Origin: [Clostridium] scindens ATCC 35704
GTDB lineage: Bacteria > Bacillota > Clostridia > Lachnospirales > Lachnospiraceae
Assembly (NCBI RefSeq): GCF_004295125.1
Contig: NZ_CP036170.1
Span: 124,001-188,000, forward strand
Direction: 5' to 3'
Length of the DNA: 64,000 nucleotides
Below, piece by piece: positions 50,407 to 58,117 of this stretch. Both the position numbers and the translations under genes were made by a program. The notes below the pieces were generated by a model. The model was given only the letters and a program-made list of their open reading frames with translations. It ran no database searches and was not told the origin of the DNA. Each line of letters opens with the position of its first letter. Within the stretch, counting starts at the first letter, position 1.

Positions 50407-51768
50407 TTATTGGGCTTTTTCCATCTCGTCCAGTTTTCCGCTGCACGCCCAGAGAATAATGCCAAGAATAATAATGACAATCGCTAATCCGCCGTAGCCC
50501 ATAGTAAAGTCCATACCCTTAAGCCATGCATATAAAGCCGGGTAAGTCTTCTGGGCAAGGAACACGGCGATCGGCCAGAAGCCAAGCAGAAGTCCCAGCA
50601 CCTTCGCAGGCGCAAGTTTGGAGATAAAGGAGTTCCCCAGCGGGGAGAATACCATCTCTCCGACAGACATCAACAGGCATACAAGCGCCAGCCAGAATAC
50701 GGAGCACTGTCCGTTCACTGCGGCAATCTTATCTGCCACAACCATTACTATGTAAGAAATACCTACCAGTATAATACCAAGCGCCGTTTTTTTGAACATG
50801 CTCATGTCGCCCTTCGGTCTCTTGGCAAGTTTGGCCCACAACATCGCAAGTACAGGACCTAAGATTATACATACCAGAGCATTTACAGAATCAAACCAGG
50901 AAGTTGGAATCTGGAAACTTCCTATATACCAGTTGGCAAGATTCATATAATCGCTGCCGTTTCCCCAGCCAAAACGGAAGTAAGCCGGCATATAAGCCAT
51001 ATACCATACCATCCAGAATACGCTGGAGAACAGGGTTACAAGAACAATTGCCACAATTCGTTTGATATCGCCGGACGTCAATTTCGTGTCGCCATCCTTT
51101 TTCTTGCTGACCGTTTCAAATTCCCGCTGATCTGCCTTGAATGGTTTCTTCCCGGCATCTCCCAGAGATCTTCCGTTGAGAATAAACCATACCGCGTCAA
51201 TGAACATGAAAATACCGCAGATTAAAAATACAGTATTGAAACTTGTCTTGAGCCCGAACAATCCTGTTGTAGCGAGTATTGCAATAAATGTGGTCCCGAT
51301 AAAGGAACCGATGTTAACGAATGAATACTGAATCGAAAAGGCCGCGTCCAATTCATCCGCATCATGGAACAGCAGACCGTTGATACCGGACAGATTCCCC
51401 TTGAACAGTCCTGTGCCGACTGCTACCAGAATAATCATCGCCCATACCAGCGTCAGAGAATCTGCCCTCCATGTACAGAGGTATCCGAGGCCCATAAGAA
51501 TCATTCCTAACGGTACGCAAATTCTCGGGCTGATCCAATGATCCGCAATGTAACCGCCAAAAAGAGGCGTAATGTACGTCCAGGCCACAAAAGAACCGGA
51601 CATGGCAGAGGCTTCAATATCCGATAATCCCAAGCCGCCCGATGCAACCTCTGTTGCAATCCAAATGGCTAACAAATACTTCATTGTGTAAAACGCCAGC
51701 CTCTCAAATGTAAAACCGAGCGCGCAGACATAAAAGCCAAATGGTCTTCCTTTCTTTACTTTTTCCAC
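50407..51768 (-). CDS. POT/PTR-family proton-coupled peptide transporter
   Basis: A 453-residue MFS transporter with about 12 TM helices. The peptide-transporter proton motif is recognisable as GFTFERLAFYTMKYLLAIW in TM1. Other family segments are PLFGGYIADHWISPRICVPL, VAVGTGLFKGNLSGINGLLF, FSIQYSFVNIGSFIGT and the C-terminal MSVGEMVFSPLGNSFISKLAP. It would bring di- and tripeptides into the cell. Its neighbours are proline-specific peptidases, so proline-containing peptides are a likely diet. Confidence 0.92.
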   Translation of the reverse strand: MEKVKKGRPFGFYVCALGFTFERLAFYTMKYLLAIWIATEVASGGLGLSDIEASAMSGSFVAWTYITPLFGGYIADHWISPRICVPLGMILMGLGYLCTWRADSLTLVWAMIILVAVGTGLFKGNLSGINGLLFHDADELDAAFSIQYSFVNIGSFIGTTFIAILATTGLFGLKTSFNTVFLICGIFMFIDAVWFILNGRSLGDAGKKPFKADQREFETVSKKKDGDTKLTSGDIKRIVAIVLVTLFSSVFWMVWYMAYMPAYFRFGWGNGSDYMNLANWYIGSFQIPTSWFDSVNALVCIILGPVLAMLWAKLAKRPKGDMSMFKKTALGIILVGISYIVMVVADKIAAVNGQCSVFWLALVCLLMSVGEMVFSPLGNSFISKLAPAKVLGLLLGFWPIAVFLAQKTYPALYAWLKGMDFTMGYGGLAIVIIILGIILWACSGKLDEMEKAQ

Positions 51769-51844
51769 TTCTCATCCCTCCTGTGTTTCATAATAATGCT
51801 TCATAAATCCATCTGCTATAAACGCAGTATGTACACATTTATGT

Positions 51845-51873
51845 ATTATAGCATAAAGCTCCGCTTTATACAA
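51845..51873 (-). promoter_or_regulatory. Promoter of the peptide transporter gene
   Basis: Minus strand: -35 TTGTAT (51873-51868), 17-bp spacer, extended -10 TGCTATAAT (TATAAT at 51850-51845). The near-palindrome ACACATTTATGTAT overlaps its downstream edge at 51834-51847. Confidence 0.75.
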
Positions 51874-51893
51874 TCAGAAATTCATCAGACGGG

Positions 51894-52784
51894 CTAATCG
51901 TAATGATTCATCCATTTGATGAGTTCTTTGCAGTAATCATCATGTCTGTCTACGAAACAGGTATGTCTGGCATTCTCCCACAGAATCCACTTCGAATTAG
52001 GAATGCCGTCCGCCAGCGTCTTGGCAACAAGAGGAGAACACAGATCGGATATGCCGCTGCAGATCAAGGAAGGGATCTGAATCTCGCCAAGCCTGTCGGT
52101 ATATTCGAAATCCTTCAGTGTTCCTGTCGGCGCGAATTCATTAGGTCCCCATCCATATATGTACGACTCTGAACCAGATTTTTTCGGTCTGGTGCAGCAT
52201 GCAGGGGCATCCTGCCCAAGCCAGTAGTTACAGTATCTGTCCATGTATTCTGCAACTGCGGCATCGTAGGCCTCGCCGGTGAAATCTCCTGTAGTAAGCG
52301 CATGGTTAATGGCGTCCTGCATCTCCCGAGGCATCATTTTGATCCGGCGCAGGCCCTCCTTCTCCCAGAGCGAGCTGCTTGAGTGCCCGCTGGATATGAT
52401 GAAACTCTTGACTCCCTTTGGTTTACGTTCAATCGCATAGGCAATCTGCATCATCCCTCCCCAGGACTGGCCGATGATGTGGCAGGTATCCAGTCCAAGG
52501 TGCGCTCTTAAAGCATCCAGTTCATCCAGCCAGACGTCCTGATTCCACAGTTCCGGATGCCCGTCAAGATAAGAATTGCCACAGCCAATCTGGTCATACA
52601 TCACGATCATCCGGGCATCGTCATCTGCCAGATTATCCAACACCTCATAATAATTATGGGTAGAGCCCGGCCCCCCGTGCAGGCAGATCAACGGCGCCTT
52701 CCCATTCGGCTGCTTCTCACCGACAATCCTGTAATAGGTCTGATGCTCCAGGTATGGCATATAGCCTTCTGTAATTTTTGTCAT
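51894..52784 (-). CDS. Proline iminopeptidase-family alpha/beta hydrolase
   Basis: A 296-residue serine peptidase of the S33 family. The oxyanion region LICLHGGPGSTHNYY, the nucleophile elbow HIIGQSWGGMMQIAYA, the acid in ICSGISDLCSPLVAKT and the His in NARHTCFVDRHD make up a complete triad. Enzymes of this set remove N-terminal proline from short peptides. GGGAGG stands 10 nt before the ATG. It is the first gene (in the direction of transcription) of the proline-peptide cluster and lies close to the insertion sequence. Confidence 0.9.
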   Translation of the reverse strand: MTKITEGYMPYLEHQTYYRIVGEKQPNGKAPLICLHGGPGSTHNYYEVLDNLADDDARMIVMYDQIGCGNSYLDGHPELWNQDVWLDELDALRAHLGLDTCHIIGQSWGGMMQIAYAIERKPKGVKSFIISSGHSSSSLWEKEGLRRIKMMPREMQDAINHALTTGDFTGEAYDAAVAEYMDRYCNYWLGQDAPACCTRPKKSGSESYIYGWGPNEFAPTGTLKDFEYTDRLGEIQIPSLICSGISDLCSPLVAKTLADGIPNSKWILWENARHTCFVDRHDDYCKELIKWMNHYD

Positions 52785-52972
52785 GCTTCATAATCCTCCC
52801 TTCGGATAATTTTTTTACTAATTGCAGTATAATATATAAACAGCAAAAAAGAAATAACTTTACTTTTCCCTCATAGCCAAACGCACATCCAACCAGCAGT
52901 TTTACATAAGTCATCTCCTCCTTTTCGTCTGCAACGGCTGGAAGTAAAAATAGTGTCTTCGACACTTCAACT

Positions 52973-53002
52973 CCCCTGCCCCTCAATCATGAGGGATAGG
53001 GG
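52973..53002 (+). repeat. Left-end hairpin of the IS91-like element
   Basis: CCCCT...AGGGG enclosing CCCTCA-ATCA-TGAGGG forms a long imperfect hairpin 36 nt before the transposase ATG. Secondary-structured ends are expected for HUH transposons that move as single strands. A second small hairpin, AGTGT-CTTCG-ACACT, lies about 10 nt further left. The exact boundary of the element is not visible. Confidence 0.5.
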
Positions 53003-53037
53003 TTTCTTTTTGCTTCATTTTGCTTCATAATGGTCTT

Positions 53038-54219
53038 ATGAATATCTTACAAAAAATTTTTATCGAACATTATGAAGAAATGATTTATCTTCAACATCCT
53101 CGTGATGCTATTGTTGAGAATGTAGAAAAAATGATTCATTGTGGCGATCCATCTTATGGCGGCGCCATGTATATTTGTCCCAATTGTGGTAATTTCAAAT
53201 TTACTGCTTTTCGTTGTCATTCTCGCTTCTGTCCAACTTGTGGTAACATGTATTCCATTGACAGAACTACTGCTATGTCTTTTAAGATTATTGATGTACA
53301 ACATCGGCATTGTGTTTTTACCATTGATGATTCTTTGCGGCCTTTTTTTCTTAAAGACCGTTCTCTTCTTAACTGCCTTTTTTCGGCAGTCAACAGCGTG
53401 ATTTCTCGTATGTTCCATAAAGAAAATAAATCTGAATTATTTACTCCTGGATTTATTTGCGTCCTTCATACCTTTGGCAGAGATTTAAAATGGAATCCTC
53501 ACATTCACTGCCTTGTTTCTGAAGGTGGTGTTGGTAATACTCTTTCCTGGCGACACTTCAAACATTTTAACTATCATTTTTTACGTGATGCGTTCCAAAC
53601 TGCTCTTTTAAATGAACTCCATCAAAAAATAGGTCCAGCTTTCAAAAAAGTAAAATCTGCTATCTATGCAAAAGATAAAAATGGTTTTTATGTTCGCGCC
53701 ATGCCTAACAAGTGTAATCCTTCTCAGGTTATCAAATATATCGGTCGTTATCTTGGCAGACCTGTTATTGCTACTTCTCGCATTGATTCTTACGATGGTG
53801 ATTTTGTCACCTTCCATTACAACCGTCATGAAGACAATAAACTTATTACAGAAACTGTTCCTGTTTTGGAATTCATTGACCGCTTAACACAACACATCCC
53901 TGAAAAACATTTTAAAATGATTCGCTATTATGGTATTTACGCTCGTCACCGTAATTCTGACAATTTTTTACGAAAAGCCATTTCCAGAGAAAAACATAAC
54001 TTTTTTCTTTCACTCAATAGGTGGCGTGATTCAATCTTACATTCTTTTGGTTACGATCCTTTAAAATGTCCGAACTGTGGAAAAACCATGCTATTTTTAG
54101 AACTATATTTTAATCATAATCCTGTTCCTTTGCATGAATTATACGAAAAGGCTATGCAAAAACATAGATGTCGTTCGCCTGCCTCGTTTTCATATCTTCC
54201 AAAACCTCTTTTCTCATGA
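53038..54219 (+). mobile_element. IS91-like (HUH/Y) transposase gene
   Basis: A 393-residue rolling-circle-type transposase. An N-terminal zinc-binding region with cysteines at 47, 50, 60, 65 and 68 (CPNCGNFKFTAFRCHSRFCP) precedes the HUH metal site, NPHIHCLVSEGG, His155 and His157. The candidate catalytic tyrosines are in VIKYIGRYLGRP (Tyr224, Tyr228). A C-terminal zinc pair, KCPNCGKTM, follows. I start at ATG 53038; an upstream TTG lacks a ribosome-binding site. Codon use (many TTT, CTT, ATT) is clearly more AT-rich than in neighbouring genes, a sign of recent arrival. Confidence 0.88.
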
Positions 54220-54254
54220 TAAACTCAATATATCTTAAGAACGGAGGCCACACT

Positions 54255-54449
54255 ATGAAACGTATAACAGAAGCAGAACTCGCAAAGGAACTAAGGGAAC
54301 AGTACATTAAAAATCCACCAGAAGGTATGACTTCTAAAGAAGTCCATGACATGAGTGACGACGAACTTCTGGATATGGATTATTTCTTACATGAATTTGA
54401 TAACCTTGATGATGACGATTTTGGTGAAGAGGGCTTTTACATCTTTTAA
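54255..54449 (+). CDS. Acidic 64-residue accessory protein of the IS91-like element
   Basis: The frame starts at 54255, 7 nt after GGAGG, 35 nt behind the transposase gene. The protein (MKRITEAELAKELREQYIKN at its start) ends in a very acidic stretch, DYFLHEFDNLDDDDFGEEGF. It shares the AT-rich codon use of the transposase and lies before the right-end hairpins, so it belongs to the element. No function is known; a DNA-mimic or transposase-modulating role would be speculation. Confidence 0.7.
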   Translation: MKRITEAELAKELREQYIKNPPEGMTSKEVHDMSDDELLDMDYFLHEFDNLDDDDFGEEGFYIF

Positions 54450-54471
54450 TCCAAACCGTCTGATTCACTAT

Positions 54472-54524
54472 GCCCGCTTTTGAGCGGGCTATTTTAGTCC
54501 CCAAGTTCTCCGAAAGGAGAACTT
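54472..54524 (+). repeat. Right-end double hairpin of the IS91-like element
   Basis: Two perfect hairpins in a row: GCCCGC/GCGGGC (54472-54489, followed by TATTTTAG, thus also terminator-like) and AAGTTCTCC-GAAA-GGAGAACTT (54503-54524). They lie immediately behind the accessory gene and are good candidates for the replication-terminus end of the element. Confidence 0.5.
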
Positions 54525-54542
54525 TCCTATAAAGTAAAAAAA

Positions 54543-54567
54543 GAGTACCTTTCAGCAAAAGGTACTC
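54543..54567 (-). terminator. Terminator of the DUF6465 gene
   Basis: Minus strand GAGTACCTTTTGC loop TGAAAGGTACTC forms a near-perfect stem followed by TTTTTTT, 18 nt after the stop codon. Confidence 0.85.
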
Positions 54568-54584
54568 CCGGTCATACGTTTGCC

Positions 54585-55175
54585 TTAAAATGCAACCGCT
54601 CCTGTCTCTGTTCCATTGATAACATAGTACACGGCGCCTTCTTCCGGCTTTATGTATAGATCCATAGACTTAATATCTCCAACCTTTTTCCCGGTACTTG
54701 TCCAGGCTTTCTTTACGCTGGCTATGATATCTTTCTCTTCTACCTGTTTCCCGTAATATTCAACAAAGGCATTTACCTTTATCTCTTTTTTCGCTGTTGT
54801 CTTCTTTGCAGCCGTCGTTTTTGTTGCTGCCTTCTTCGTCGCTGTTCTTCTGGTTGTTGCTTTCCTTACAGGTGCTTTCTTTTCCGTTGCTTTCTCAGCT
54901 GCAGGAGTTTTAGCCGTCTCAGCCTTATCTGCTACCGGTGTTTTCTTTGGCTCTGTTTTTTCAGGCTCAGCCAACTTGACTGTCGTTTTTGCTTCAGCAG
55001 CCTGCTTGACTGGCTCTTTTGCTTCAGCAGCCTGCTTGACTGGCTCTTTTGCTGCCGCAGGTTTTACTGTTTCCGCTTTGACTGCTGCCATATCAGCAGA
55101 TGCAGTTGTCACCGCCGCAGTTTTGTTCACAGTTTCTGTTTTCTTGGTTGCTGATGTTACTTTTTTTGTGGCCAT
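54585..55175 (-). CDS. DUF6465 family protein with a histone H1-like Ala/Lys-rich tail
   Basis: A 196-residue protein in two parts. Residues 1-130 are low-complexity, made of A, K, T, E, P and V, and turn strongly basic toward the end (KATTRRTATKKAATKTTAAK), like eukaryotic histone H1 tails or bacterial HctB/AlgP-type proteins. Residues about 132-196 form a small folded domain (VNAFVEYYGKQVEEKDIIAS; AVYYVINGTETGAVAF). The decapeptide KEPVKQAAEA occurs twice in tandem. DNA binding by the tail is plausible but unproven. It has its own promoter and terminator, so it is expressed alone. Confidence 0.8.
   Translation of the reverse strand: MATKKVTSATKKTETVNKTAAVTTASADMAAVKAETVKPAAAKEPVKQAAEAKEPVKQAAEAKTTVKLAEPEKTEPKKTPVADKAETAKTPAAEKATEKKAPVRKATTRRTATKKAATKTTAAKKTTAKKEIKVNAFVEYYGKQVEEKDIIASVKKAWTSTGKKVGDIKSMDLYIKPEEGAVYYVINGTETGAVAF
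54991..55050 (-). repeat. Two perfect 30-bp tandem repeats inside the DUF6465 gene
   Basis: The 30-bp unit at 54991-55020 is repeated base for base at 55021-55050 and encodes the decapeptide KEPVKQAAEA twice. The copies are in frame, so unit number can change by slippage without breaking the gene. Confidence 0.9.
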
Positions 55176-55222
55176 GATAATTCCTCCTCATTTCTACTAA
55201 GCCTCATCACCTAGTCCTGAAT

Positions 55223-55250
55223 ATTATAGCACATTCTTCCAAAATTGCAA
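55223..55250 (-). promoter_or_regulatory. Promoter of the DUF6465 gene
   Basis: Minus strand: -35 TTGCAA (55250-55245), 16-bp spacer, extended -10 TGCTATAAT (TATAAT at 55228-55223). Confidence 0.72.
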
Positions 55251-55275
55251 TTCTTACCAAAAATTCCATGATATT

Positions 55276-55289
55276 GCCAGTATACTGGC
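55276..55289. repeat. 14-bp perfect palindrome GCCAGTATACTGGC
   Basis: Perfect dyad between the DUF6465 promoter and the end of the manganese transporter gene. It could be an operator for the DUF6465 promoter 26 bp away or part of the transporter gene's 3' end structure. Confidence 0.45.
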
Positions 55290-55331
55290 GATTCAAACCG
55301 GCAAATTAATCAAATTTTGCCAATTCCCCTT

Positions 55332-56186
55332 CTACCTGCCCGCTACCCCTGCAATTATCATGCCGGCTGCTACTGCCACCAAGAACAGGACTCCGACAAT
55401 CTTAAGGTTTTCCCTTCTATTCCGGTTCATCTTGAACAGAACCACAAGTCCGACGCCTGCCCCTGTACACAGTCCGGCGATCACTGAAGCAAAAGAAATC
55501 GCTCCATTCAGATACAGCTGGGTCAGAATAACGGATGCCGCGCAGTTAGGGATCAGGCCGATGATAGCCGCAATCACCGGCTGAAATATAGTATTCCCCA
55601 GCAGAAACTTAGATAACTGTTCAATACCGAAGATTTCTATGCAAAGATTCAAGATTCCTGTAAATATAAAAAGATAAATAAATATTCTTATTGTATGATG
55701 CCATACAGGCTTCCATATTCCCGCATCCTCTTCATCGCATCCACAGTCTTTGCACAGATTCCCGCTTTCCTTGACTGTGGCAATCTGATTCCGAAAGAAG
55801 ATGTCTATGATATATCCTGCCGTAACCGCAATGATTACCTTTGCAGCAAGGAGAACTCCCACTTCCCGGATCCTTTCCGGGTTGCTCATAATAATCAAGA
55901 CAGCCTCATCTGATGTGGCAATAAATACAGACAGAAGGGTTCCCACCGATATGATTCCGCCTGCGTACAGGTTCGCCGCCATAACCGAGAATCCGCATTG
56001 AGGCACGCATCCGGCAACTGCCCCAACAACCGGGCCTGCTTTCCCTACTTTTGCCAGCGCCTTTGCGGTAAAGTCACTGGAGTAATGTTCCAAAGCCTCT
56101 ATTAAGATAAATGCCACAAATAAAAATGGAAGCATCTTCAGACAGTCAAAAGTGGTATCCATAACAGCCTCCACTAACATTTTCAT
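55332..56186 (-). CDS. Putative manganese transporter (ArsP_2/Mn-exporter-like permease)
   Basis: A 284-residue membrane protein with about eight TM helices. Two internally similar halves carry the family's NC/QC motifs: VVGAVAGCVPQCGFSVMAANLYAGG (quoted in parts: GCVPQCGFSVMAANLYAG) and AAIIGLIPNCAASVILTQLYL. A Cys-rich loop between them (NLCKDCGCDEEDAG) may bind metal. Related proteins are annotated as putative manganese transporters or arsenic efflux proteins. No yybP-ykoY manganese riboswitch is visible in the leader. Confidence 0.82.
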   Translation of the reverse strand: MKMLVEAVMDTTFDCLKMLPFLFVAFILIEALEHYSSDFTAKALAKVGKAGPVVGAVAGCVPQCGFSVMAANLYAGGIISVGTLLSVFIATSDEAVLIIMSNPERIREVGVLLAAKVIIAVTAGYIIDIFFRNQIATVKESGNLCKDCGCDEEDAGIWKPVWHHTIRIFIYLFIFTGILNLCIEIFGIEQLSKFLLGNTIFQPVIAAIIGLIPNCAASVILTQLYLNGAISFASVIAGLCTGAGVGLVVLFKMNRNRRENLKIVGVLFLVAVAAGMIIAGVAGR

Positions 56187-56231
56187 ATATATCCTATCCT
56201 TTCTGTTCCGGCCAATAAGCCTAATAGATTT

Positions 56232-56260
56232 ATTTTAGATGCTTCTCCTATAATTTTCAA
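56232..56260 (-). promoter_or_regulatory. Promoter of the putative manganese transporter gene
   Basis: Minus strand: -35 TTGAAA (56260-56255), 17-bp spacer, -10 TAAAAT (56237-56232), about 46 nt before the start. Confidence 0.65.
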
Positions 56261-56412
56261 GGACAATTTAAAAGAACACGCCATCTATTGCCCGCTAATG
56301 ATCGACAAAAATTGACAGACAACTGAATATTTTTTAAATTTGCACTTGACTTTTTTCTTCATAAGTTAAAATAATACCATAAAAGACGATGTTGATTCAT
56401 CCAAATGCAGGC

Positions 56413-56446
56413 AGGGGCATAGTATTCATCCAAATACTATGCCCCT
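56413..56446. terminator. 14-bp inverted repeat after the cytidylate kinase-like gene
   Basis: AGGGGCATAGTATT and AATACTATGCCCCT form a perfect stem with a 6-nt loop, 15 nt after the stop codon at 56461. There is no U-run on either side. The 12-mer ATTCATCCAAAT occurs in the loop and again 24 bp to the left, outside the hairpin. Confidence 0.5.
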
Positions 56447-56460
56447 CGTACATCCTAAGA

Positions 56461-57081
56461 CTACCAGCCTTTATACAGTTCTTCTAATATATCTACCGTC
56501 TTCTCCATGCCAAGCCGGCTTGCATTCAGCAGCATCTGATGCGCCTGCACGCTTCCCCAGTCAAGTCCTGTATGGGACTCATAATAATACTTGCGCTCAC
56601 GGTCAATCTTCTTGATCCGATCTGCCGCCTTACGCTCCGACAGATCATATCGCTGTGCAATCCTCTTAATCCGGTCTTCCTTATCTGCACAGATAAAGAC
56701 ATTGATTAAATTAGGATTATCTCTTAACACGAAGTCCGCACAGCGCCCGACAATAACGCAGGATCCTCTCTCAGCCAGTTTGCGGATGATCTCGCACTGC
56801 AGTTCATACACTTGCTCGCTAAGCGGCTGTATGTATTCTGTGGCATTGATATAAGTGGAGTACTCCATCGGCGCAATCACATAGCCTGCCAGGAAACTGT
56901 TCAGCGTCGTCTCATCCACCGCCTGCGCGGTCTCCTCCCGGATATCCAGTTTCTCGGCTACCATCCTCACCAGATTATTGTCATACAGCGGGATATCCAG
57001 CCGTGTTGCCAGCCGATTGCCAATCTCATGCCCACCGCTGCCAAACTGACGGCCGATCGTAACTATTTTATGCTCTGCCAT
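56461..57081 (-). CDS. Cytidylate kinase-like family protein
   Basis: A 206-residue P-loop kinase: KIVTIGRQFGSGGHEIGNRL at the start (GxGSGG-type loop), GSCVIVGRCADFVLRDNPNL in the middle and a lid region (RIAQRYDLSERKAADRIKKI). The family (cytidylate_kin-like, AAA_26-related) is common in Clostridia; the substrate is not settled and CMP kinase activity should not be assumed, since a regular cmk usually exists elsewhere. Transcribed alone. Confidence 0.85.
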   Translation of the reverse strand: MAEHKIVTIGRQFGSGGHEIGNRLATRLDIPLYDNNLVRMVAEKLDIREETAQAVDETTLNSFLAGYVIAPMEYSTYINATEYIQPLSEQVYELQCEIIRKLAERGSCVIVGRCADFVLRDNPNLINVFICADKEDRIKRIAQRYDLSERKAADRIKKIDRERKYYYESHTGLDWGSVQAHQMLLNASRLGMEKTVDILEELYKGW

Positions 57082-57182
57082 ACCGATCCCTCCCTTTCCA
57101 GAAGACTTTATAACAACGACTATTATTTATCTTTATTATACATCTCTTTCAAGGGAAAATGCCACTAAAAACGTAATTTTTT

Positions 57183-57407
57183 CTAATCCGTCAGTTCTTC
57201 GCAGCGTTCCGTCGAATATACGACTCCTTCCTTCATGACAAAAGCACAGTCAAGAAGCGCATATGGATCTGTCATCAAGTCTCTCTTCCAAGCTGCGATA
57301 TCCGCATATTTTCCCGGCTCAAGCGTGCCGATCTTATCCTCCAGCTGAAGGATCTCGGAATTCACCTGGGTCGCGGCATGCAGCGTCCGGAAGGTTCCCA
57401 TCCTCAT
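57183..57407 (-). pseudogene. C-terminal fragment of an amidohydrolase
   Basis: The 74-residue frame matches only the end of imidazolonepropionase/prolidase-like amidohydrolases: FRTLHAATQVNSEILQLEDK, IGTLEPGKYADIAAWKRD, and a final DCAFVMKEGVVY. The metal-binding TIM-barrel part (over 300 residues) is absent, and no proper start or ribosome-binding site is evident. It is a deletion remnant. Confidence 0.8.
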
Positions 57408-57443
57408 CTTTTACAGACTAAAGTCTTTAATTTGTCAAAAAAA

Positions 57444-57461
57444 GACTCCTTTCGGAGTCTC
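57444..57461 (-). terminator. Terminator after the TetR gene
   Basis: Minus strand AGACTCCGAAAGGAGTCT followed by TTTTTTTG, 13 nt after the stop codon. Confidence 0.85.
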
Positions 57462-57474
57462 TTTCTTCCCTATT

Positions 57475-58068
57475 CTAGTCTCTCGGCCTCATGAATTCAA
57501 TGTACAGGTCAAAGTTCCTGCTCCCAAAATATCCTAGTGAAAAGGAACCGTTCTGCACGCACCAATCCATAATGATGCCTCTTTCCAAAAGCAGTACATG
57601 ATGCGCAAGTTCTTCTACCGACATATCCTCCCGGATCTCATGCTTTTTCTGGCCTTCGGCAATAATCTTCCTGACCAGCCTGTTATAAAACCGGTCTGGA
57701 TTCAGGAAGCAGTCCTGCTTCTTCTTGGTCAGTTGGGACTGATACAATGCCGCCAAAAGTTCCGCCGATACATTACCTTCAATGAAGTATGAAACATATT
57801 GGCTTAACTGTTCAAGCTGCACGATACTGTCCAGGCTTCTGTCCATCGTCTCATAGAATTTCTCATATTCCCGGTCAAAAATGGCATACAGGGAATTCAG
57901 CAGTTCTTCCTTCGCTTTAAAATAATAATAAAATCCCCCTTTGGACGTATTGGCCTTCTTTACGATATCATCGACGGTGGTATTCTCATATCCCTGTTTA
58001 TAAAATAGTTGCCAGGCTGCATCTATGATCTGCTTTCTTAAATCTTCTCTCTCTTCATGCTTTGCCAT
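57475..58068 (-). CDS. TetR/AcrR-family transcriptional regulator
   Basis: A 197-residue repressor-type protein. The helix-turn-helix region is clear: LRKQIIDAAWQLFYKQGYEN, TTVDDIVKKANTSKGGFYYY and FKAKEELLNSL. The C-terminal ligand-binding part is variable. I start at 58068 (MAKHEERED) with GGAAGAGGG upstream; longer readings would run into cysK. It lies 49 nt after cysK on the same strand, so it may be co-transcribed. Target and inducer unknown. Confidence 0.88.
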   Translation of the reverse strand: MAKHEEREDLRKQIIDAAWQLFYKQGYENTTVDDIVKKANTSKGGFYYYFKAKEELLNSLYAIFDREYEKFYETMDRSLDSIVQLEQLSQYVSYFIEGNVSAELLAALYQSQLTKKKQDCFLNPDRFYNRLVRKIIAEGQKKHEIREDMSVEELAHHVLLLERGIIMDWCVQNGSFSLGYFGSRNFDLYIEFMRPRD

Positions 58069-58117
58069 ATACCCTCTTCCTACCTTCTCTGTTCTGTTGT
58101 CTGACAGCGCCCTTTGG

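Noticed and set aside
52717-52986. 89-codon minus-strand frame overlapping the start of the iminopeptidase-like gene
   Set aside because: It contains an AAGGAGG-ATG-like spot, but the frame runs into the real gene in another phase, covers the promoter region and has no homology.
56187-56460. yybP-ykoY manganese riboswitch before the putative manganese transporter gene
   Set aside because: Looked for because of the gene product; the characteristic paired GGGGAGUA-type segments are not present.
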